Counted from the stretch's first letter, positions 1 to 9,415 are shown. The stretch: 64,000 nucleotides of DNA from Xanthomonas rydalmerensis (GCF_033170385.1 NZ_CP126170.1:1202001-1266000); one strand, 5' to 3'. Notes: generated from the letters alone by a model not told the origin. Made by a program: numbers and translations.

Positions 1-296
1 CCTTCGGCGGCGATGGCGGCATGTCGCTGTTCGGCCTGCCGATTCCCGGCAGCGGCGGCGGCGACCAGGTCGACGAGGACACGCTGCGCAAGATCGCGCA
101 GGACACCGGCGGTCGCTTCTTCCGCGCCCGCGATACCGCCGAACTGGCCTCGATCTACGCCGAGCTGGACCGGCTCGAACCGGTGCGTTCGGCCGGTCCG
201 GCGGTGCGGCCGCGGATCGAGCGCTACGCCTGGCCGTTGGCTGCGGCGCTGGCGCTGGCCCTGCTGTCCTTCATCTGGCCCTGGAGGCGGCAATGA
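1..296 (+). CDS. batA: BatA-type VWA protein, C-terminal fragment (cut by window edge)
   Basis: This is the C-terminal part of an inner-membrane von Willebrand factor A protein of the BatA type; the start lies before the window. The readable part has the family's tail pattern, D-x-x-x-L-x-x-IA-x-x-TGG-x-FF-x-A-x-D followed by L-x-x-IY-x-x-LD-x-LE. It ends in one hydrophobic helix (about PLAAALALALLSFIWP) and a short basic tail, as expected for the last membrane anchor. The stop codon overlaps the next start (ATGA at 293-296), so it is translationally coupled to the batB-like gene. Bat operons are linked to aerotolerance or envelope stress in several bacteria; the exact role is unsettled. The VWA metal site itself is outside the window. 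Confidence 0.85.
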   Translation, partial: FGGDGGMSLFGLPIPGSGGGDQVDEDTLRKIAQDTGGRFFRARDTAELASIYAELDRLEPVRSAGPAVRPRIERYAWPLAAALALALLSFIWPWRRQ

Positions 297-2125
297 CCCG
301 CATGATGGAGTTCCTCCAGGCCCTGCACCTGCTGCGCCCTGAGTGGCTGTGGGCACTGCTGTTGCTGCCGTTGCTGGGCTGGAGCTGGTGGCGCCGGCGT
401 CGCCGCCGCGACATCTGGCGGCGCACGGTGGACCCGCATCTGCTGCCGCACCTGTTGGCACGTGGCGACGCCAAGGGCAATGCCGGCCTGCTGGTGGGCG
501 CGTTGGGCTATGTGCTGGCTGTGCTGGCGCTGGCCGGGCCGAGCTGGCGCCAGGAACAGCAGCCGCTGTGGCAGGCGCGCACGCCGTTGGTGATCGCGCT
601 GGACCTGTCCGCGCAGATCGACGCGCGCGATCTGCCGCCGTCGCGGCTATTGCAGGCGCGGGCCAAGCTGGCGCGCTTGCTGCACGAGCGCGCCGGCGGC
701 GAAGTCGCCTTGCTCGCGTATGCCGGCGAGCCATACACGGTGGCGCCGCTGACCGACGATGCGGCGAACGTCGGCCTGTTCCTCGACGCCTTGACGCCGC
801 AGGTGATGCCGGTGCCGGGACAGCGTACCGACCTGGCGATCGACTGGGCGGCGCAGTTGTTGCGTCAGGCCGGCTTCTCCCGCGGCGACATCCTGGTGCT
901 CAGCGATCAGGCCGACGCACAAGCGCAGCAGGCGGCGGCGCGTGCGGCCGGGCAGGGGTATCACGTTTCAGCGCTGGGGCTGGGCACTGCGCAGGGTGCT
1001 GCGTACCGCGACGACCAGGGCCGGCTGGCGCACGCGCAACTGGATGCGGGTTCGCTGCGTGCGTTGGCGACGGCCGGCGCCGGACGCTATGCCGCGTTGA
1101 CGCCCGACGATGCGGATCTGCGCGCGCTGGGCGTGCTGCGGCCCCAGGAAGAAGAGGCGACGGCGGCCGACGAAAGCCATGGCCGCGTGTGGCTCGATCA
1201 AGGCTATTGGTTGCTGCCGCCGCTGATGCTGCTGGCATTGCTCGCGTTCCGCCGCCGTGGTGGCGCCGCGGTGCTGCTGCTGGTGTTGGCGCCGCTGGCG
1301 ATGCCGCTACCGGTTCATGCGCAGGCACCGGCAGCGCCGCAGGCACAGACGCCGGCGCCCGGCCCTGTCGCAGGCGGGTGGTGGGAACGTGCCGACCAGG
1401 TCCGCCAGCAACGGCTGGACGCGGGCGTGCAGGCCTACCGCAAGGGCGATTTCGCCGCCGCACAACAGCAGTTCGAAGGCATCGACAGCGATGCCGGCTG
1501 GTACAACCTCGGCAATGCCCTGGCGCGCCAGGGCCGTTACGACGAGGCGATCGACGCCTATGACAAGGCGCTGAAGCTGCATCCGCAGATGGCCGATGCG
1601 ATCGCCAACCGCGCTGCGGTGGAGGCGGCACGCAAGCGCCAGTCGTCGCAGAATTCGAAGTCCGGCCAGCAGGGCAAGGACGGCAAGCAGCAAAAGGATG
1701 GGCAGCCGCAGAACGGCCAGCAACAGAGCGGTCAACAGCAGAACAGTCAGCAGCAGTCGGGCAAGCAGCAGGACCAGCAGCAGAAGGATCAGCAACAGGG
1801 CGGCCAGCAACAGAACGGCCAGCAGGGACGCAATGGCACCAAGGACGCGCAACAGGCGCCGCCGAAACCCGGCGATGCGCAGACGCAACAGCAGGCCGAT
1901 GCGGCGCAGCGCCAGCAGATGCAGCAGGCGATGGCGCAGCAGGGCGGCGCCGACAAGCAGGCCGCCGAACGTGCCGCTGCCGCCGCGAACGAGACGCCGC
2001 AGCAGCGCGAGCAGCGCCAGGCGGTAGAGGCGTGGTTGCGGCGGGTGCCGGACGATCCGGGCAATCTGCTGCGCGCCAAATTCAGGCTGGAACACGAACG
2101 CAGGCAGCGGGAACAAGAACCATGA
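293..2125 (+). CDS. batB: BatB/BatC fusion: VWA domain plus TPR and Gln-rich tail
   Basis: A 610-residue inner-membrane protein joining a BatB-like VWA domain to a BatC-like TPR region. Two hydrophobic segments near residues 18-30 and 64-82 precede the VWA domain (about 97-280). Two more follow near 300-345, and then a TPR unit (GWYNLGNALARQGRYDEAI). A Gln/Asn/Gly-rich low-complexity stretch (about residues 450-545) leads to a conserved basic tail. The metal site looks altered: the first motif reads D104-L-S106-A-Q108, where DxSxS is usual, although T179 and D205 are present. The start at 293 overlaps the batA stop; an in-frame ATG at 305 is possible. It overlaps batD by four bases. The VWA/TPR fusion is common in xanthomonads (from memory). 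Confidence 0.88.
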   Translation: MTRMMEFLQALHLLRPEWLWALLLLPLLGWSWWRRRRRRDIWRRTVDPHLLPHLLARGDAKGNAGLLVGALGYVLAVLALAGPSWRQEQQPLWQARTPLVIALDLSAQIDARDLPPSRLLQARAKLARLLHERAGGEVALLAYAGEPYTVAPLTDDAANVGLFLDALTPQVMPVPGQRTDLAIDWAAQLLRQAGFSRGDILVLSDQADAQAQQAAARAAGQGYHVSALGLGTAQGAAYRDDQGRLAHAQLDAGSLRALATAGAGRYAALTPDDADLRALGVLRPQEEEATAADESHGRVWLDQGYWLLPPLMLLALLAFRRRGGAAVLLLVLAPLAMPLPVHAQAPAAPQAQTPAPGPVAGGWWERADQVRQQRLDAGVQAYRKGDFAAAQQQFEGIDSDAGWYNLGNALARQGRYDEAIDAYDKALKLHPQMADAIANRAAVEAARKRQSSQNSKSGQQGKDGKQQKDGQPQNGQQQSGQQQNSQQQSGKQQDQQQKDQQQGGQQQNGQQGRNGTKDAQQAPPKPGDAQTQQQADAAQRQQMQQAMAQQGGADKQAAERAAAAANETPQQREQRQAVEAWLRRVPDDPGNLLRAKFRLEHERRQREQEP

Positions 2126-3879
2126 CCCACTTCAAGCGACTCGGCCAGGGGACACGCGTCTTCGCGGCGTTGATGGTAGTGGCCGCGCTGCTGCTGGCGT
2201 TGCCGGCGGGCGCCGCCACGCGCGCGTGGCTGGATCGCGACAATGTCGGCGCCGGCGAGGGCGTGACCCTCAACATCGAGACCGACCAGGCGGCGGCGAC
2301 GCCGGACTACACGCCGCTGCGCGCCGATTTCGCGCTCAGCAACGAGGTCAAGAGCCGGCAGATGCAGATCGTCAATGGCGCGGTCTCGGCGAAGTCCTTG
2401 TTCGGGGTGATGCTGACGCCGCGCAACACCGGCACGTTGGAGATTCCGTCGCTGCAGGTCGGCAACGAGCGCACCGCGCCATTGCGGCTGGAGGTGGCTG
2501 CGGCCAGTGCCGCGGCGCCGGCCACCACCAATGCCGATGTGCCGGCGCAGGTGGGCAACGCCGACGTGTTCGTGCAGACCGTCGTCGACGACGCACAACC
2601 CTACGTGCAGCAGAGCGTGGGCGTGGTGGTGCGGCTGTATCTCGGCGTGCCGCTGAGTTCGGGCGAACTCGACCTGGACGCGCCGGCCGGCGCGTCGCTG
2701 CAGCGCGTCGGCGACGACATCCAGAATCGCCGCCAGATCGACGGACGCATGTACACGGTGGTCGAACGGCACTACCTGCTGGTCCCCGAACGCAGCGGTT
2801 CGCTGCTGCTGCCGGGCGCGCGTTTCAGTGGCCGCGGTCCCACCGGCTTCTTCGACGACTACTTCGGCCGCGGCGGCGAACTCAATGCGCGCGGCACTGC
2901 GCAAACCCTGCAGGTGCGCGCGCAGCCGGCCAACGCGCCGCAGCCGTGGCTGCCGCTGCACGAACTGCGCCTGCGCTACACCGCCACGCCGCAGCGCGCC
3001 AAGGCCGGCGAGGCTGCCGACATCGTGGTCGAGGCGACCGCGCGCGGCGCAACCCAGGCGCAGTTCCCCGAGCTGCCCACGCCCAGCGTCGATGGTGCGC
3101 AGGTGTTCGCCGAGCCGCCGCAGGTGCAGGAACGCTTCGTCGACGGCGGTCCGCAGGTGACCGTCAGCCGTCGCTACTCGATCGTGCCGCAGGCGGCGGG
3201 CCCGTTGCTGGTGCGTGGCCTGCGCATGCCGTGGTGGGACGTCGGCGCCGGCGCCGCGCGCGAGGCCAGCCTGCCGGACCTGACCTTGCAGGTGCAGCCC
3301 GGGCAAGGCGTGCCTGCGCCGGCACCGGCCCCGGTCAGTCCCGCGGCGCCGACGCTGAACGTGGTGCCGGCCGACAACGCGGTGGCGCCGACGCACACGT
3401 TGCAGGGTTGGCTGGCCTCGTTGTCGCTGTGGATGGGGCTGGCCGCGGGTTTCGCGGTGCTGTGGTTGGCGACCCTGGTCTGGGCCTGGCGTCGCGCGCG
3501 CCGCTTGCGCGTCGCCGCCGCATTGCCGGCGACGGCGCCCAACGCTGCGCCTGGCGCGACGTCGGCGCCCGTGAATCCACGCGCCGCGCTGCCGGAGTTG
3601 CGCAAGGCCCTGGACAGCGGCGGACTGGACGAGGTCGCGGCGATCCTGTGCGCGCAGGCTGGCGTCGCCGATCTGGATACGGTGGTGCAGCGTCTGGACG
3701 ATCCGACGCAGCGCGACGCGGTGCTGCGCATGCAACACGCACGCTGGGGCGGTGGTGGCGATGTGGCCGGCGCGCGCGCCGCGTTGCGCCAGGCGTTCTG
3801 GGCCGGCCCGCGCTGGCGCACTACGTCGCGCAAGCAGGACAAGGACGAGCTGCCGCCGCTGTATCCGCGCGACGCGTGA
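2122..3879 (+). CDS. batD: BatD family protein
   Basis: A 585-residue BatD/BatE-type envelope protein with a signal peptide (hydrophobic MVVAALLLALPAGAA ending near residue 32). A long extracytoplasmic part with repeated beta-rich modules follows (about 35-420). One membrane helix near 440-465 (LASLSLWMGLAAGFAVLWLA) and a cytoplasmic tail complete it. The register YLGVPLSSGELDLD and the F-x-D-D-Y-F-G-R-G region fit the oxygen-tolerance (BatD) family. I chose ATG 2122, which overlaps the batB stop, over the upstream in-frame start at 2032 that lies inside batB. It is the last gene of the visible bat operon; the next gene is over 400 bases away. Function inferred: envelope scaffold working with the VWA proteins. 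Confidence 0.85.
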   Translation: MTHFKRLGQGTRVFAALMVVAALLLALPAGAATRAWLDRDNVGAGEGVTLNIETDQAAATPDYTPLRADFALSNEVKSRQMQIVNGAVSAKSLFGVMLTPRNTGTLEIPSLQVGNERTAPLRLEVAAASAAAPATTNADVPAQVGNADVFVQTVVDDAQPYVQQSVGVVVRLYLGVPLSSGELDLDAPAGASLQRVGDDIQNRRQIDGRMYTVVERHYLLVPERSGSLLLPGARFSGRGPTGFFDDYFGRGGELNARGTAQTLQVRAQPANAPQPWLPLHELRLRYTATPQRAKAGEAADIVVEATARGATQAQFPELPTPSVDGAQVFAEPPQVQERFVDGGPQVTVSRRYSIVPQAAGPLLVRGLRMPWWDVGAGAAREASLPDLTLQVQPGQGVPAPAPAPVSPAAPTLNVVPADNAVAPTHTLQGWLASLSLWMGLAAGFAVLWLATLVWAWRRARRLRVAAALPATAPNAAPGATSAPVNPRAALPELRKALDSGGLDEVAAILCAQAGVADLDTVVQRLDDPTQRDAVLRMQHARWGGGGDVAGARAALRQAFWAGPRWRTTSRKQDKDELPPLYPRDA

Positions 3880-4298
3880 AGCGTCCCTCGTCGGCGAGAG
3901 CGAACGGCGCCGCGTAGTGCGTGCGTCAAGGAGTTGCCGCAAGCTGGCGCTTGGCGACGGATTGGTCCCGGAGAGAAGACAGAGGCGTATTTCCTCCAGC
4001 AGCCGTTGCTTCGATGTCGTGGGTCGCAAGATGTGCGTGGCCGAGGCGTCTTTGCCTGTGTCGAGGGTGCGAGGGTGGCCCGATCCGCGCCCGGCTCAGC
4101 AAGACCTGTCTGGGTAGGGCGTGACGCGGTCGCGCTGGCATGTACGGAGAAAGAAAGGGGGCGAAGCGTGTCTTGATCGCGGATCACGGCCACGCATGCG
4201 GGCATGGATGCGGCGCGGCTGGCGCACGGCCCGCGCGGGCTTGCGGCCTCCCAGTGGGGGTTTGTTAAGCTCGGGGTTCTCTCTCGCAAGGCGCACTC
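3880..4298. other. Gene-free stretch upstream of the symporter
   Basis: These 419 bases separate batD from the symporter gene. Short open frames are present on both strands, but none has a plausible start, ribosome site or recognisable product, and base composition is less GC3-biased than in coding DNA. Just before the symporter start there is an AAGG about ten bases upstream of the ATG. I see no clear terminator for batD, promoter or repeat. Confidence 0.5.
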
Positions 4299-5588
4299 AT
4301 GACCGACACCCCCGTGAAGGCCGAAACCGGCATGCCGTTGCACTGGAAAATGGCGATCGGCTTCGTCCTCGGACTGGTGCTGGGGCTGGCGGTACACATG
4401 AGCGTCGGGGGCGATGCGGCCTGGGTGCAGGCGCTGACCAAGTACCTCACCACGCCGTTCTCCAAGCTGTTCCTCAACCTGATCTTCATGCTGATCGTGC
4501 CGCTGCTGTTCTCGGCGCTGGTGATGGGCATTTCGGAGATGGGCGACATCCGCGCGCTCGGCCGGATCGGCTGGAAGACGCTGGGCTACACCGTGGTGCT
4601 GTCCGGCGTGGCGGTGCTGCTCGGGCTGGTGCTGGTCAACGTGCTCAAGCCCGGCATCGGCGTGGATCGCGAGCTGGCGCAGCAGTTGCTGCAGCAGAAC
4701 GTGGAGCGTACCGCGCAGATCGTCGACCAGAGCAAGCACCAGCCGCACGGCATGGACATGCTGCTGTCGATCGTGCCCGACAACGTGATCGAAGCCGCCT
4801 CCAGCAACGGCGCGATCCTGTCGCTGATGTTCTTCGCGGTGATGTTCGGCGTGGGCATGGTGCTCAGCGAGGACGCCAAGGTGGCGACGCTGCGGCGCGG
4901 CATCGAGGGCGTGTTCGAGATCTCGATGACCCTGATCGGGCTGGTGATCCGCCTGGCGCCGTATGCGGTGGCCTGCTTCATGTTCAACCTGGCGGCCCTG
5001 TTCGGCTTCGAGTTGTTGGTACGGCTGGGCGCCTACGTGGGCGTGGTGGTGTTGGCGCTGGGCCTGCACATGGTGGTGAGCTACGGCGTGGCCGTGCGCC
5101 TGGCCGGGCGCTCGCCGCTGTGGTTCTTCCGCGCCACCCGCGAAGCGACGGTGATGGCGTTCTCCACCGCGTCCAGCAACGCCACCCTGCCGACTGCGCT
5201 GCGCGTGGCCGACCAGATGGGGTTGCCGCACAAGGTCTCGCGCTTCGTGCTGACCGTCGGCGCCACCGCCAATCAGAACGGCACCGCGCTGTTCGAAGGC
5301 GTGACGGTGATCTTCCTGGCGCAGTTCTTCGGCGTGGAGCTGAGCATCGCGCAGCAGTGCATGGTGATGCTGGTCTGCATCCTCGGCGGCATCGGTACTG
5401 CCGGCGTGCCGTCCGGCTCGCTGCCGGTGGTGGCGCTGATCTGCGCGATGGTCGGCGTGGACCCGGTCGGCATCGGCATGATCCTGGGCGTCAACCATTT
5501 CCTGGACATGTGCCGCACCGCGCTGAACGTGACCGGCGACCTGGCGCTGACCACGTTGGTGGCCAAGGGCGAGGACGGCCGGGATTAG
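4299..5588 (+). CDS. Dicarboxylate/amino acid:cation symporter (DAACS family)
   Basis: A 429-residue inner-membrane symporter of the GltP/DctA (SLC1-like) family, which brings in glutamate, aspartate or C4-dicarboxylates with protons or sodium. Family landmarks are all visible: the serine-rich re-entrant loop near residue 288 (STASSNATLPTAL), NQNGTALFE near 325, the second loop GGIGTAGVPSGSLP near 363, and the transport-core helix DMCRTALNVTGD near 403. Length is normal. The start ATG has an AAGG about ten bases upstream. Substrate cannot be fixed from sequence; the C-terminal arginine plus aspartate pattern is compatible with acidic amino acids or dicarboxylates. It stands alone, followed by repeat elements and then transketolase. 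Confidence 0.92.
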   Translation: MTDTPVKAETGMPLHWKMAIGFVLGLVLGLAVHMSVGGDAAWVQALTKYLTTPFSKLFLNLIFMLIVPLLFSALVMGISEMGDIRALGRIGWKTLGYTVVLSGVAVLLGLVLVNVLKPGIGVDRELAQQLLQQNVERTAQIVDQSKHQPHGMDMLLSIVPDNVIEAASSNGAILSLMFFAVMFGVGMVLSEDAKVATLRRGIEGVFEISMTLIGLVIRLAPYAVACFMFNLAALFGFELLVRLGAYVGVVVLALGLHMVVSYGVAVRLAGRSPLWFFRATREATVMAFSTASSNATLPTALRVADQMGLPHKVSRFVLTVGATANQNGTALFEGVTVIFLAQFFGVELSIAQQCMVMLVCILGGIGTAGVPSGSLPVVALICAMVGVDPVGIGMILGVNHFLDMCRTALNVTGDLALTTLVAKGEDGRD

Positions 5589-5776
5589 GAATTCGAGATT
5601 AGGGATTGGTAAAGGCGGCAGTGCCGCCGCCTGACGGACCACGCGTGAGAACGGCTTCAGCCGCGATAGGTGTTTGCCGGGAATGGCCCGCCGCGGCTGA
5701 AGCCGCTCCGACGCCATCTGAAGCGTCCAGCCAGTGCCGCTGCGAATCCCCAATCCCCAATCTCCAATCCCCGCCT
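5589..5776. repeat. Composite repeat: inverted GGGATTGG arms around a REP hairpin
   Basis: Between the symporter and transketolase lies a compact repeat block. The left arm (about 5589-5612) carries GAGATTAGGGATTGG. The right arm (about 5743-5776) carries the reverse complement type, CCCCAATCTCCAATCCCC, so the block has inverted ends like a small non-autonomous element. The middle (5651-5710) is a REP hairpin with arms GGCTTCAGCCGCG and CGCGGCTGAAGCC. The same two sequence families recur elsewhere in the window. Confidence 0.7.
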
Positions 5777-5827
5777 GTGGGACAATAACGGACCCGACGC
5801 CACGCGCCCGCTTCCGACAGATCCCTC

Positions 5828-7828
5828 ATGACGACGCCTACCCGCCGCGAACTCGCCAACGCGATCCGTTTCCTTGCCGCCGATGCGGTCGAGGCCGCCA
5901 ATTCCGGCCATCCCGGCATGCCGATGGGCATGGCCGACATCGCCGAAGTGCTGTGGAACGACTTCCTCAGCCACAACCCGAACAATCCGCACTGGTTCAA
6001 CCGCGACCGCTTCGTGCTGTCCAATGGCCATGGCTCGATGCTGCAGTACGCGCTACTGCACCTGTCCGGCTACGACCTGCCGATCGAGGAGCTCAAGCGC
6101 TTCCGCCAGCTGCACAGCAAGACTGCCGGCCATCCGGAGCGCAGCGAGACCCCCGGGGTGGAGACCACCACCGGCCCGCTCGGCCAGGGCTTCGCCAATG
6201 CGGTCGGTTTCGCGCTGGCCGAAAAGCTGCTGGCGCAGCGCTACAACCGCCCCGAGCACCAGATCGTCGACCACCGCACCTGGGTGTTCATGGGCGACGG
6301 CTGCATGATGGAAGGCGTGTCCCACGAGGCCGCCTCGCTGGCCGGCACCTGGGGCCTGGGCAAGCTGGTTGCGTTCTGGGACAACAACCATATCTCCATC
6401 GACGGCAACACCGCCGGCTGGTTCAGCGACAACACCCCGGCCCGGTTCGAGGCCTACGGCTGGCACGTGATCGGTGATGTCGACGGCCAGGACGCCGACG
6501 CGGTCAAGGCCGCGATCGAGGCGGCCATCGCCGAGAGCGAGAAGCCGACCCTGCTGTGCTGCCGCACCACCATCGGCTTCGGTGCGCCGACCAAGGCCGG
6601 CAAGGAATCCTCGCACGGTGCCGCGCTGGGCAAGGAAGAGCTGGAAGGCGCGCGCAAGGCGCTGAACTGGCCGTACGCGCCGTTCGAGATTCCGCAGGAA
6701 ATCTACGACGGCTGGCGCGCCGGCGGGGCCGGCACGCTGCGCCAGGCCGAGTGGGAGCAGGCCTTCGACAAGTACGCCAAGCAGTACCCGGCCGAAGCCG
6801 CGGAGCTGACCCGCCGCTCGCACGGCGAGCTGCCGGAGGACTTCCTCGCCCAGGCCGACGCCTACATCGCCAAGCAGGCCGCCGAAGGCCAGACCATCGC
6901 CTCGCGCAAGGCCTCGCAGATGGCGATCGAAACCTTCGCGCCGCTGCTGCCGGAGCTGGTCGGCGGTTCGGCCGACCTGGCGCATTCCAACCTCACCCTG
7001 TGGAAGGCCAGCAAGTCGGTCGCGACCGACGATCCGAACGCCAACTACGTGTACTACGGAGTGCGCGAGTTCGGCATGACCGCCATCGCCAACGGCCTGG
7101 CGCTGCATGGTGGCTTCATTCCGTTCGACGCCACCTTCCTGGTGTTCAGCGACTACGCGCGCAATGGCGTGCGCATGAGCGCGCTGATCCCGGCGCATGC
7201 GATCCACGTCTACACCCACGACTCGATCGGTCTGGGCGAGGACGGCCCGACTCACCAGCCGGTGGAGCACCTGGCGTCGCTGCGCTACATCCCCAACAAC
7301 GACGTGTGGCGCCCCTGCGACACGGTGGAGTCGGCGGTGAGCTGGAAGGCCGCGATCACCCGCAAGGATGGCCCGAGCTGCCTGGTGTTCAGCCGCCAGA
7401 ACCTGCCGTTCCAGGCGCGCAGCGCCGAGCAGATCAAGCAGATCGAGCGCGGCGGCTACGTGCTGGCCGATGCCGAGGGCGGTACGCCCGACGTGATCCT
7501 GATTGGTACCGGCTCGGAAGTCGGCCTGGCGGTGGAAGCCAAGCAGGCGCTGGATGCCGCGGGCCTGAAGACGCGCGTGGTGTCGATGCCGTGCACCGAC
7601 GTGTTCGATCGCCAGGACGCCGCCTACCGCGAGTCGGTGCTGCCGTCGGCGGTGCGCAAGCGCGTGGCGGTGGAAGCCGGTGTCACCGCGTTCTGGCGCG
7701 CCTACGTGGGCCTGGACGGCGCCGTGGTCGGCATCGACAGCTTCGGCGCCTCGGCGCCGGCGAACGTGCTGTACAAGCACTTCCAGATCACCGCCGAGCA
7801 TGTGGTGGCGGCGGCGAAGGCGCTGTAA
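5828..7828 (+). CDS. tkt: Transketolase
   Basis: A 666-residue, full-length transketolase, the thiamine-diphosphate enzyme that moves two-carbon ketol units between sugar phosphates in the non-oxidative pentose phosphate pathway. The N-terminal domain has SGHPGMPMG and the thiamine-diphosphate/metal motif [13 protein letters not shown] near residue 156. The middle domain has the catalytic-glutamate region [15 protein letters not shown] near 408 and [15 protein letters not shown]. The C-terminal domain closes the protein without truncation. The start follows a GATCCCTC stretch; no strong Shine-Dalgarno is seen. A strong hairpin terminator follows. It is on the same strand as the glycolytic genes further right, with which it shares fructose-6-phosphate and glyceraldehyde-3-phosphate. 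Confidence 0.97.
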   Translation: MTTPTRRELANAIRFLAADAVEAANSGHPGMPMGMADIAEVLWNDFLSHNPNNPHWFNRDRFVLSNGHGSMLQYALLHLSGYDLPIEELKRFRQLHSKTAGHPERSETPGVETTTGPLGQGFANAVGFALAEKLLAQRYNRPEHQIVDHRTWVFMGDGCMMEGVSHEAASLAGTWGLGKLVAFWDNNHISIDGNTAGWFSDNTPARFEAYGWHVIGDVDGQDADAVKAAIEAAIAESEKPTLLCCRTTIGFGAPTKAGKESSHGAALGKEELEGARKALNWPYAPFEIPQEIYDGWRAGGAGTLRQAEWEQAFDKYAKQYPAEAAELTRRSHGELPEDFLAQADAYIAKQAAEGQTIASRKASQMAIETFAPLLPELVGGSADLAHSNLTLWKASKSVATDDPNANYVYYGVREFGMTAIANGLALHGGFIPFDATFLVFSDYARNGVRMSALIPAHAIHVYTHDSIGLGEDGPTHQPVEHLASLRYIPNNDVWRPCDTVESAVSWKAAITRKDGPSCLVFSRQNLPFQARSAEQIKQIERGGYVLADAEGGTPDVILIGTGSEVGLAVEAKQALDAAGLKTRVVSMPCTDVFDRQDAAYRESVLPSAVRKRVAVEAGVTAFWRAYVGLDGAVVGIDSFGASAPANVLYKHFQITAEHVVAAAKAL

Positions 7829-7853
7829 GCCGAGCTCCACGATGGGTGACGGG

Positions 7854-7882
7854 AAAGGCCGGCGCATGCCGGCCTTTTTCTT
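7854..7882 (+). terminator. Rho-independent terminator of transketolase
   Basis: A perfect ten-base-pair stem, AAAGGCCGGC pairing with GCCGGCCTTT around a GCAT loop, is followed by a T-run. It starts 25 bases after the transketolase stop. The A-run on the other side means it may also stop transcription on the minus strand. Confidence 0.9.
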
Positions 7883-7920
7883 GCCTGTGTGGATGTGTCG
7901 TGTGAGGAAAGTGGCTTTGG

Positions 7921-7985
7921 CAGGAGCGGCTTCAGCCGCGACCGCCGTTCCCTGTAACGCCCGTCGCGGCTGAAGCCGCTCCTAC
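7921..7985. repeat. REP hairpin (GGCTTCAGCCGCG family)
   Basis: A dispersed palindromic repeat: the left arm AGGAGCGGCTTCAGCCGCG and the right arm CGCGGCTGAAGCCGCTCCT are perfect reverse complements about 25 bases apart. It lies just after the convergent ends of transketolase and the DUF2894 gene. Further copies are at 5651, 32176 and 63752. Confidence 0.85.
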
Positions 7986-8022
7986 CACGACGCTGTCGGC
8001 GTTACGTGCATTGGCGATGTGG

Positions 8023-8775
8023 TCAACCGCGTTTGCGCGGCTTGCTGCGCGGTGTCGTCGCTTTGCCGACGGCGCTGCCGGATTGCTGCTGCTTCGCCAG
8101 TGCGCCGCCATCGTGCAGTTGCTGCAGCCAGGACAGTGCATCGACGTAGGACAGGAAGTGCTGCAGGTAGCCGGGCGAGAGCGTGCGCATCAATGCCAGC
8201 GAGCGGTGTACCAGCACGCCGGAATTCAGCGGGCCGGCATCGGCGGGTGCCTGCTGCAGCGATTGCCGCAGCTGGCTGCGGCTGCGCAGTTCGGTCCACA
8301 GCCGGCGCGCCTCTTCGACGGCGGGCAGCTGCGGCGCAGCGAGGCGCGCGGCCGCGGTCGCGGCGGGGGATGACGTCGTTGCCTCCGCTGCCATCGGCAC
8401 TGCCTGCGCCGCGGCGCCGGCGGTGTTGTCGGTGCCGCTGCCAAGTTCGGCATCGGTGCCGGACATGGTGGGCGCAGCGGCCGCACGATACTGCGCCAAC
8501 AGGGCGCCGAGCGGACTCGGCTGGGTCGATCGCATCGCGGCGTCGGCATCAGGATCGCCGGCGTTCCGTGAGGATGCATCCAGCGCCGCCGCGTAGGCGT
8601 CGAGCAGGGCGGACAGCTTCTGCTCCAGCAGCTCCCGCGTCTTGCCCTGCTGCGCCTCGGTGCGGCGCGCCAGTGCTTCCAGGAAACGGAAGTGCAGCGG
8701 GGGGTCCAGCCGCTCGGCGTGCTGTGCGCGCCAGGCGGCAAGTCGGTCGATGGCGGGATTCGGATCAGGGTGCAT
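8023..8775 (-). CDS. DUF2894 family protein, last gene of the stator-like operon
   Basis: A 250-residue soluble protein of the DUF2894 family; no function is established. The N-terminal third (about residues 5-75) is helical and charged (FLEALARRTEAQQGKTRELL). The middle is Ala/Thr/Ser-rich and probably disordered. The C-terminal part, about 155-230, is conserved in character (RRLWTELRSRSQLRQSL, then GYLQHFLSYVDALSWLQQL). A basic tail, PRSKPRKRG, ends it. I chose ATG at 8775, which overlaps the end of the MotB/OmpA gene by 11 bases, rather than the longer in-frame opening that runs into that gene. It is co-transcribed with the three upstream genes. By context I infer a cytoplasmic accessory of the membrane complex. 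Confidence 0.8.
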   Translation of the reverse strand: MHPDPNPAIDRLAAWRAQHAERLDPPLHFRFLEALARRTEAQQGKTRELLEQKLSALLDAYAAALDASSRNAGDPDADAAMRSTQPSPLGALLAQYRAAAAPTMSGTDAELGSGTDNTAGAAAQAVPMAAEATTSSPAATAAARLAAPQLPAVEEARRLWTELRSRSQLRQSLQQAPADAGPLNSGVLVHRSLALMRTLSPGYLQHFLSYVDALSWLQQLHDGGALAKQQQSGSAVGKATTPRSKPRKRG

Positions 8776-9415
8776 GCGGTGTCGCGGCACGCTTGCCCAT
8801 GCGCGGCAGCGGGGCCATCTCCACGCGGCGGTTGCTGGCGCGTCCGGCCTCGTCGGCGTTCGGCGCCACCGGCTGCTGTGCGCCGAAGGCGGCGGCGAAG
8901 ATCGCATCGGCCGGGACGCCTGCCTCGATCAGCGCACGGGTCACGGTCAGCGCGCGCTCGGCCGACAGTTCCCAGTTGTCGGCGAACTGGCGGTTGCTCT
9001 CGCGCACCTGGCGGTCGTCGGTGAAGCCGCTGACCATCAGGATCTCGTTGCGCGCCTTGAGATAGCCGGCCAGCGGCGCGGCCAGGCTCTTCAGCAAGTC
9101 GCGACCTTCCGGCTGCAACTGGTCGGAGTTCAGCGCGAACAGCACGTTGCCGCGGATGCCGATGCGGCCATCGACCAGGGTCACCCGGCCGGCCGCCAGC
9201 GGCGCCGCCAGCGCCTGTTCCAGGGTCTTGCGCTGCTGCGCTTCGAGCTGGCGCTGGCGCATTTCCGCATCCAGCTTGTTCGACAGCTGCAGCTGCACGC
9301 CGATCACCCCGATCAGGATCAGCACGAACGCGCCCAGCAGCACCGACATCAGGTCGCCGAACACCGCCCAGACCGGCGCGCCGGTGTCGGCGTCGAGTTC
9401 CAGCTCGTCGCTCAT
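8765..9415 (-). CDS. MotB/OmpA-type stator subunit with peptidoglycan-binding domain
   Basis: A 216-residue protein with one N-terminal membrane helix (about residues 15-41) and a C-terminal OmpA-type peptidoglycan-binding domain (about 88-200). The helix carries an acidic residue in the right place, W-A-V-F-G-D21-L-M-S-V-L-L, matching the ion-carrying aspartate of MotB and ZorB (E. coli MotB has A-D32-F-M). The OmpA domain keeps FTDDR, the D-x-x-x-LS-x-x-RA motif (residues 146-155) and the closing NRRVE. A short charged segment (45-70) links the two. It overlaps the upstream MotA/TolQ-like gene by four bases. Together these features support an ion-driven stator or motor pair anchored to the cell wall. 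It is too short to be a normal flagellar MotB and no flagellar genes are nearby. Confidence 0.87.
   Translation of the reverse strand: MSDELELDADTGAPVWAVFGDLMSVLLGAFVLILIGVIGVQLQLSNKLDAEMRQRQLEAQQRKTLEQALAAPLAAGRVTLVDGRIGIRGNVLFALNSDQLQPEGRDLLKSLAAPLAGYLKARNEILMVSGFTDDRQVRESNRQFADNWELSAERALTVTRALIEAGVPADAIFAAAFGAQQPVAPNADEAGRASNRRVEMAPLPRMGKRAATPHAP

Noticed and set aside
3880..4298. Small genes in the gap after batD
   Set aside because: Short frames lack ribosome sites, codon bias and recognisable products.
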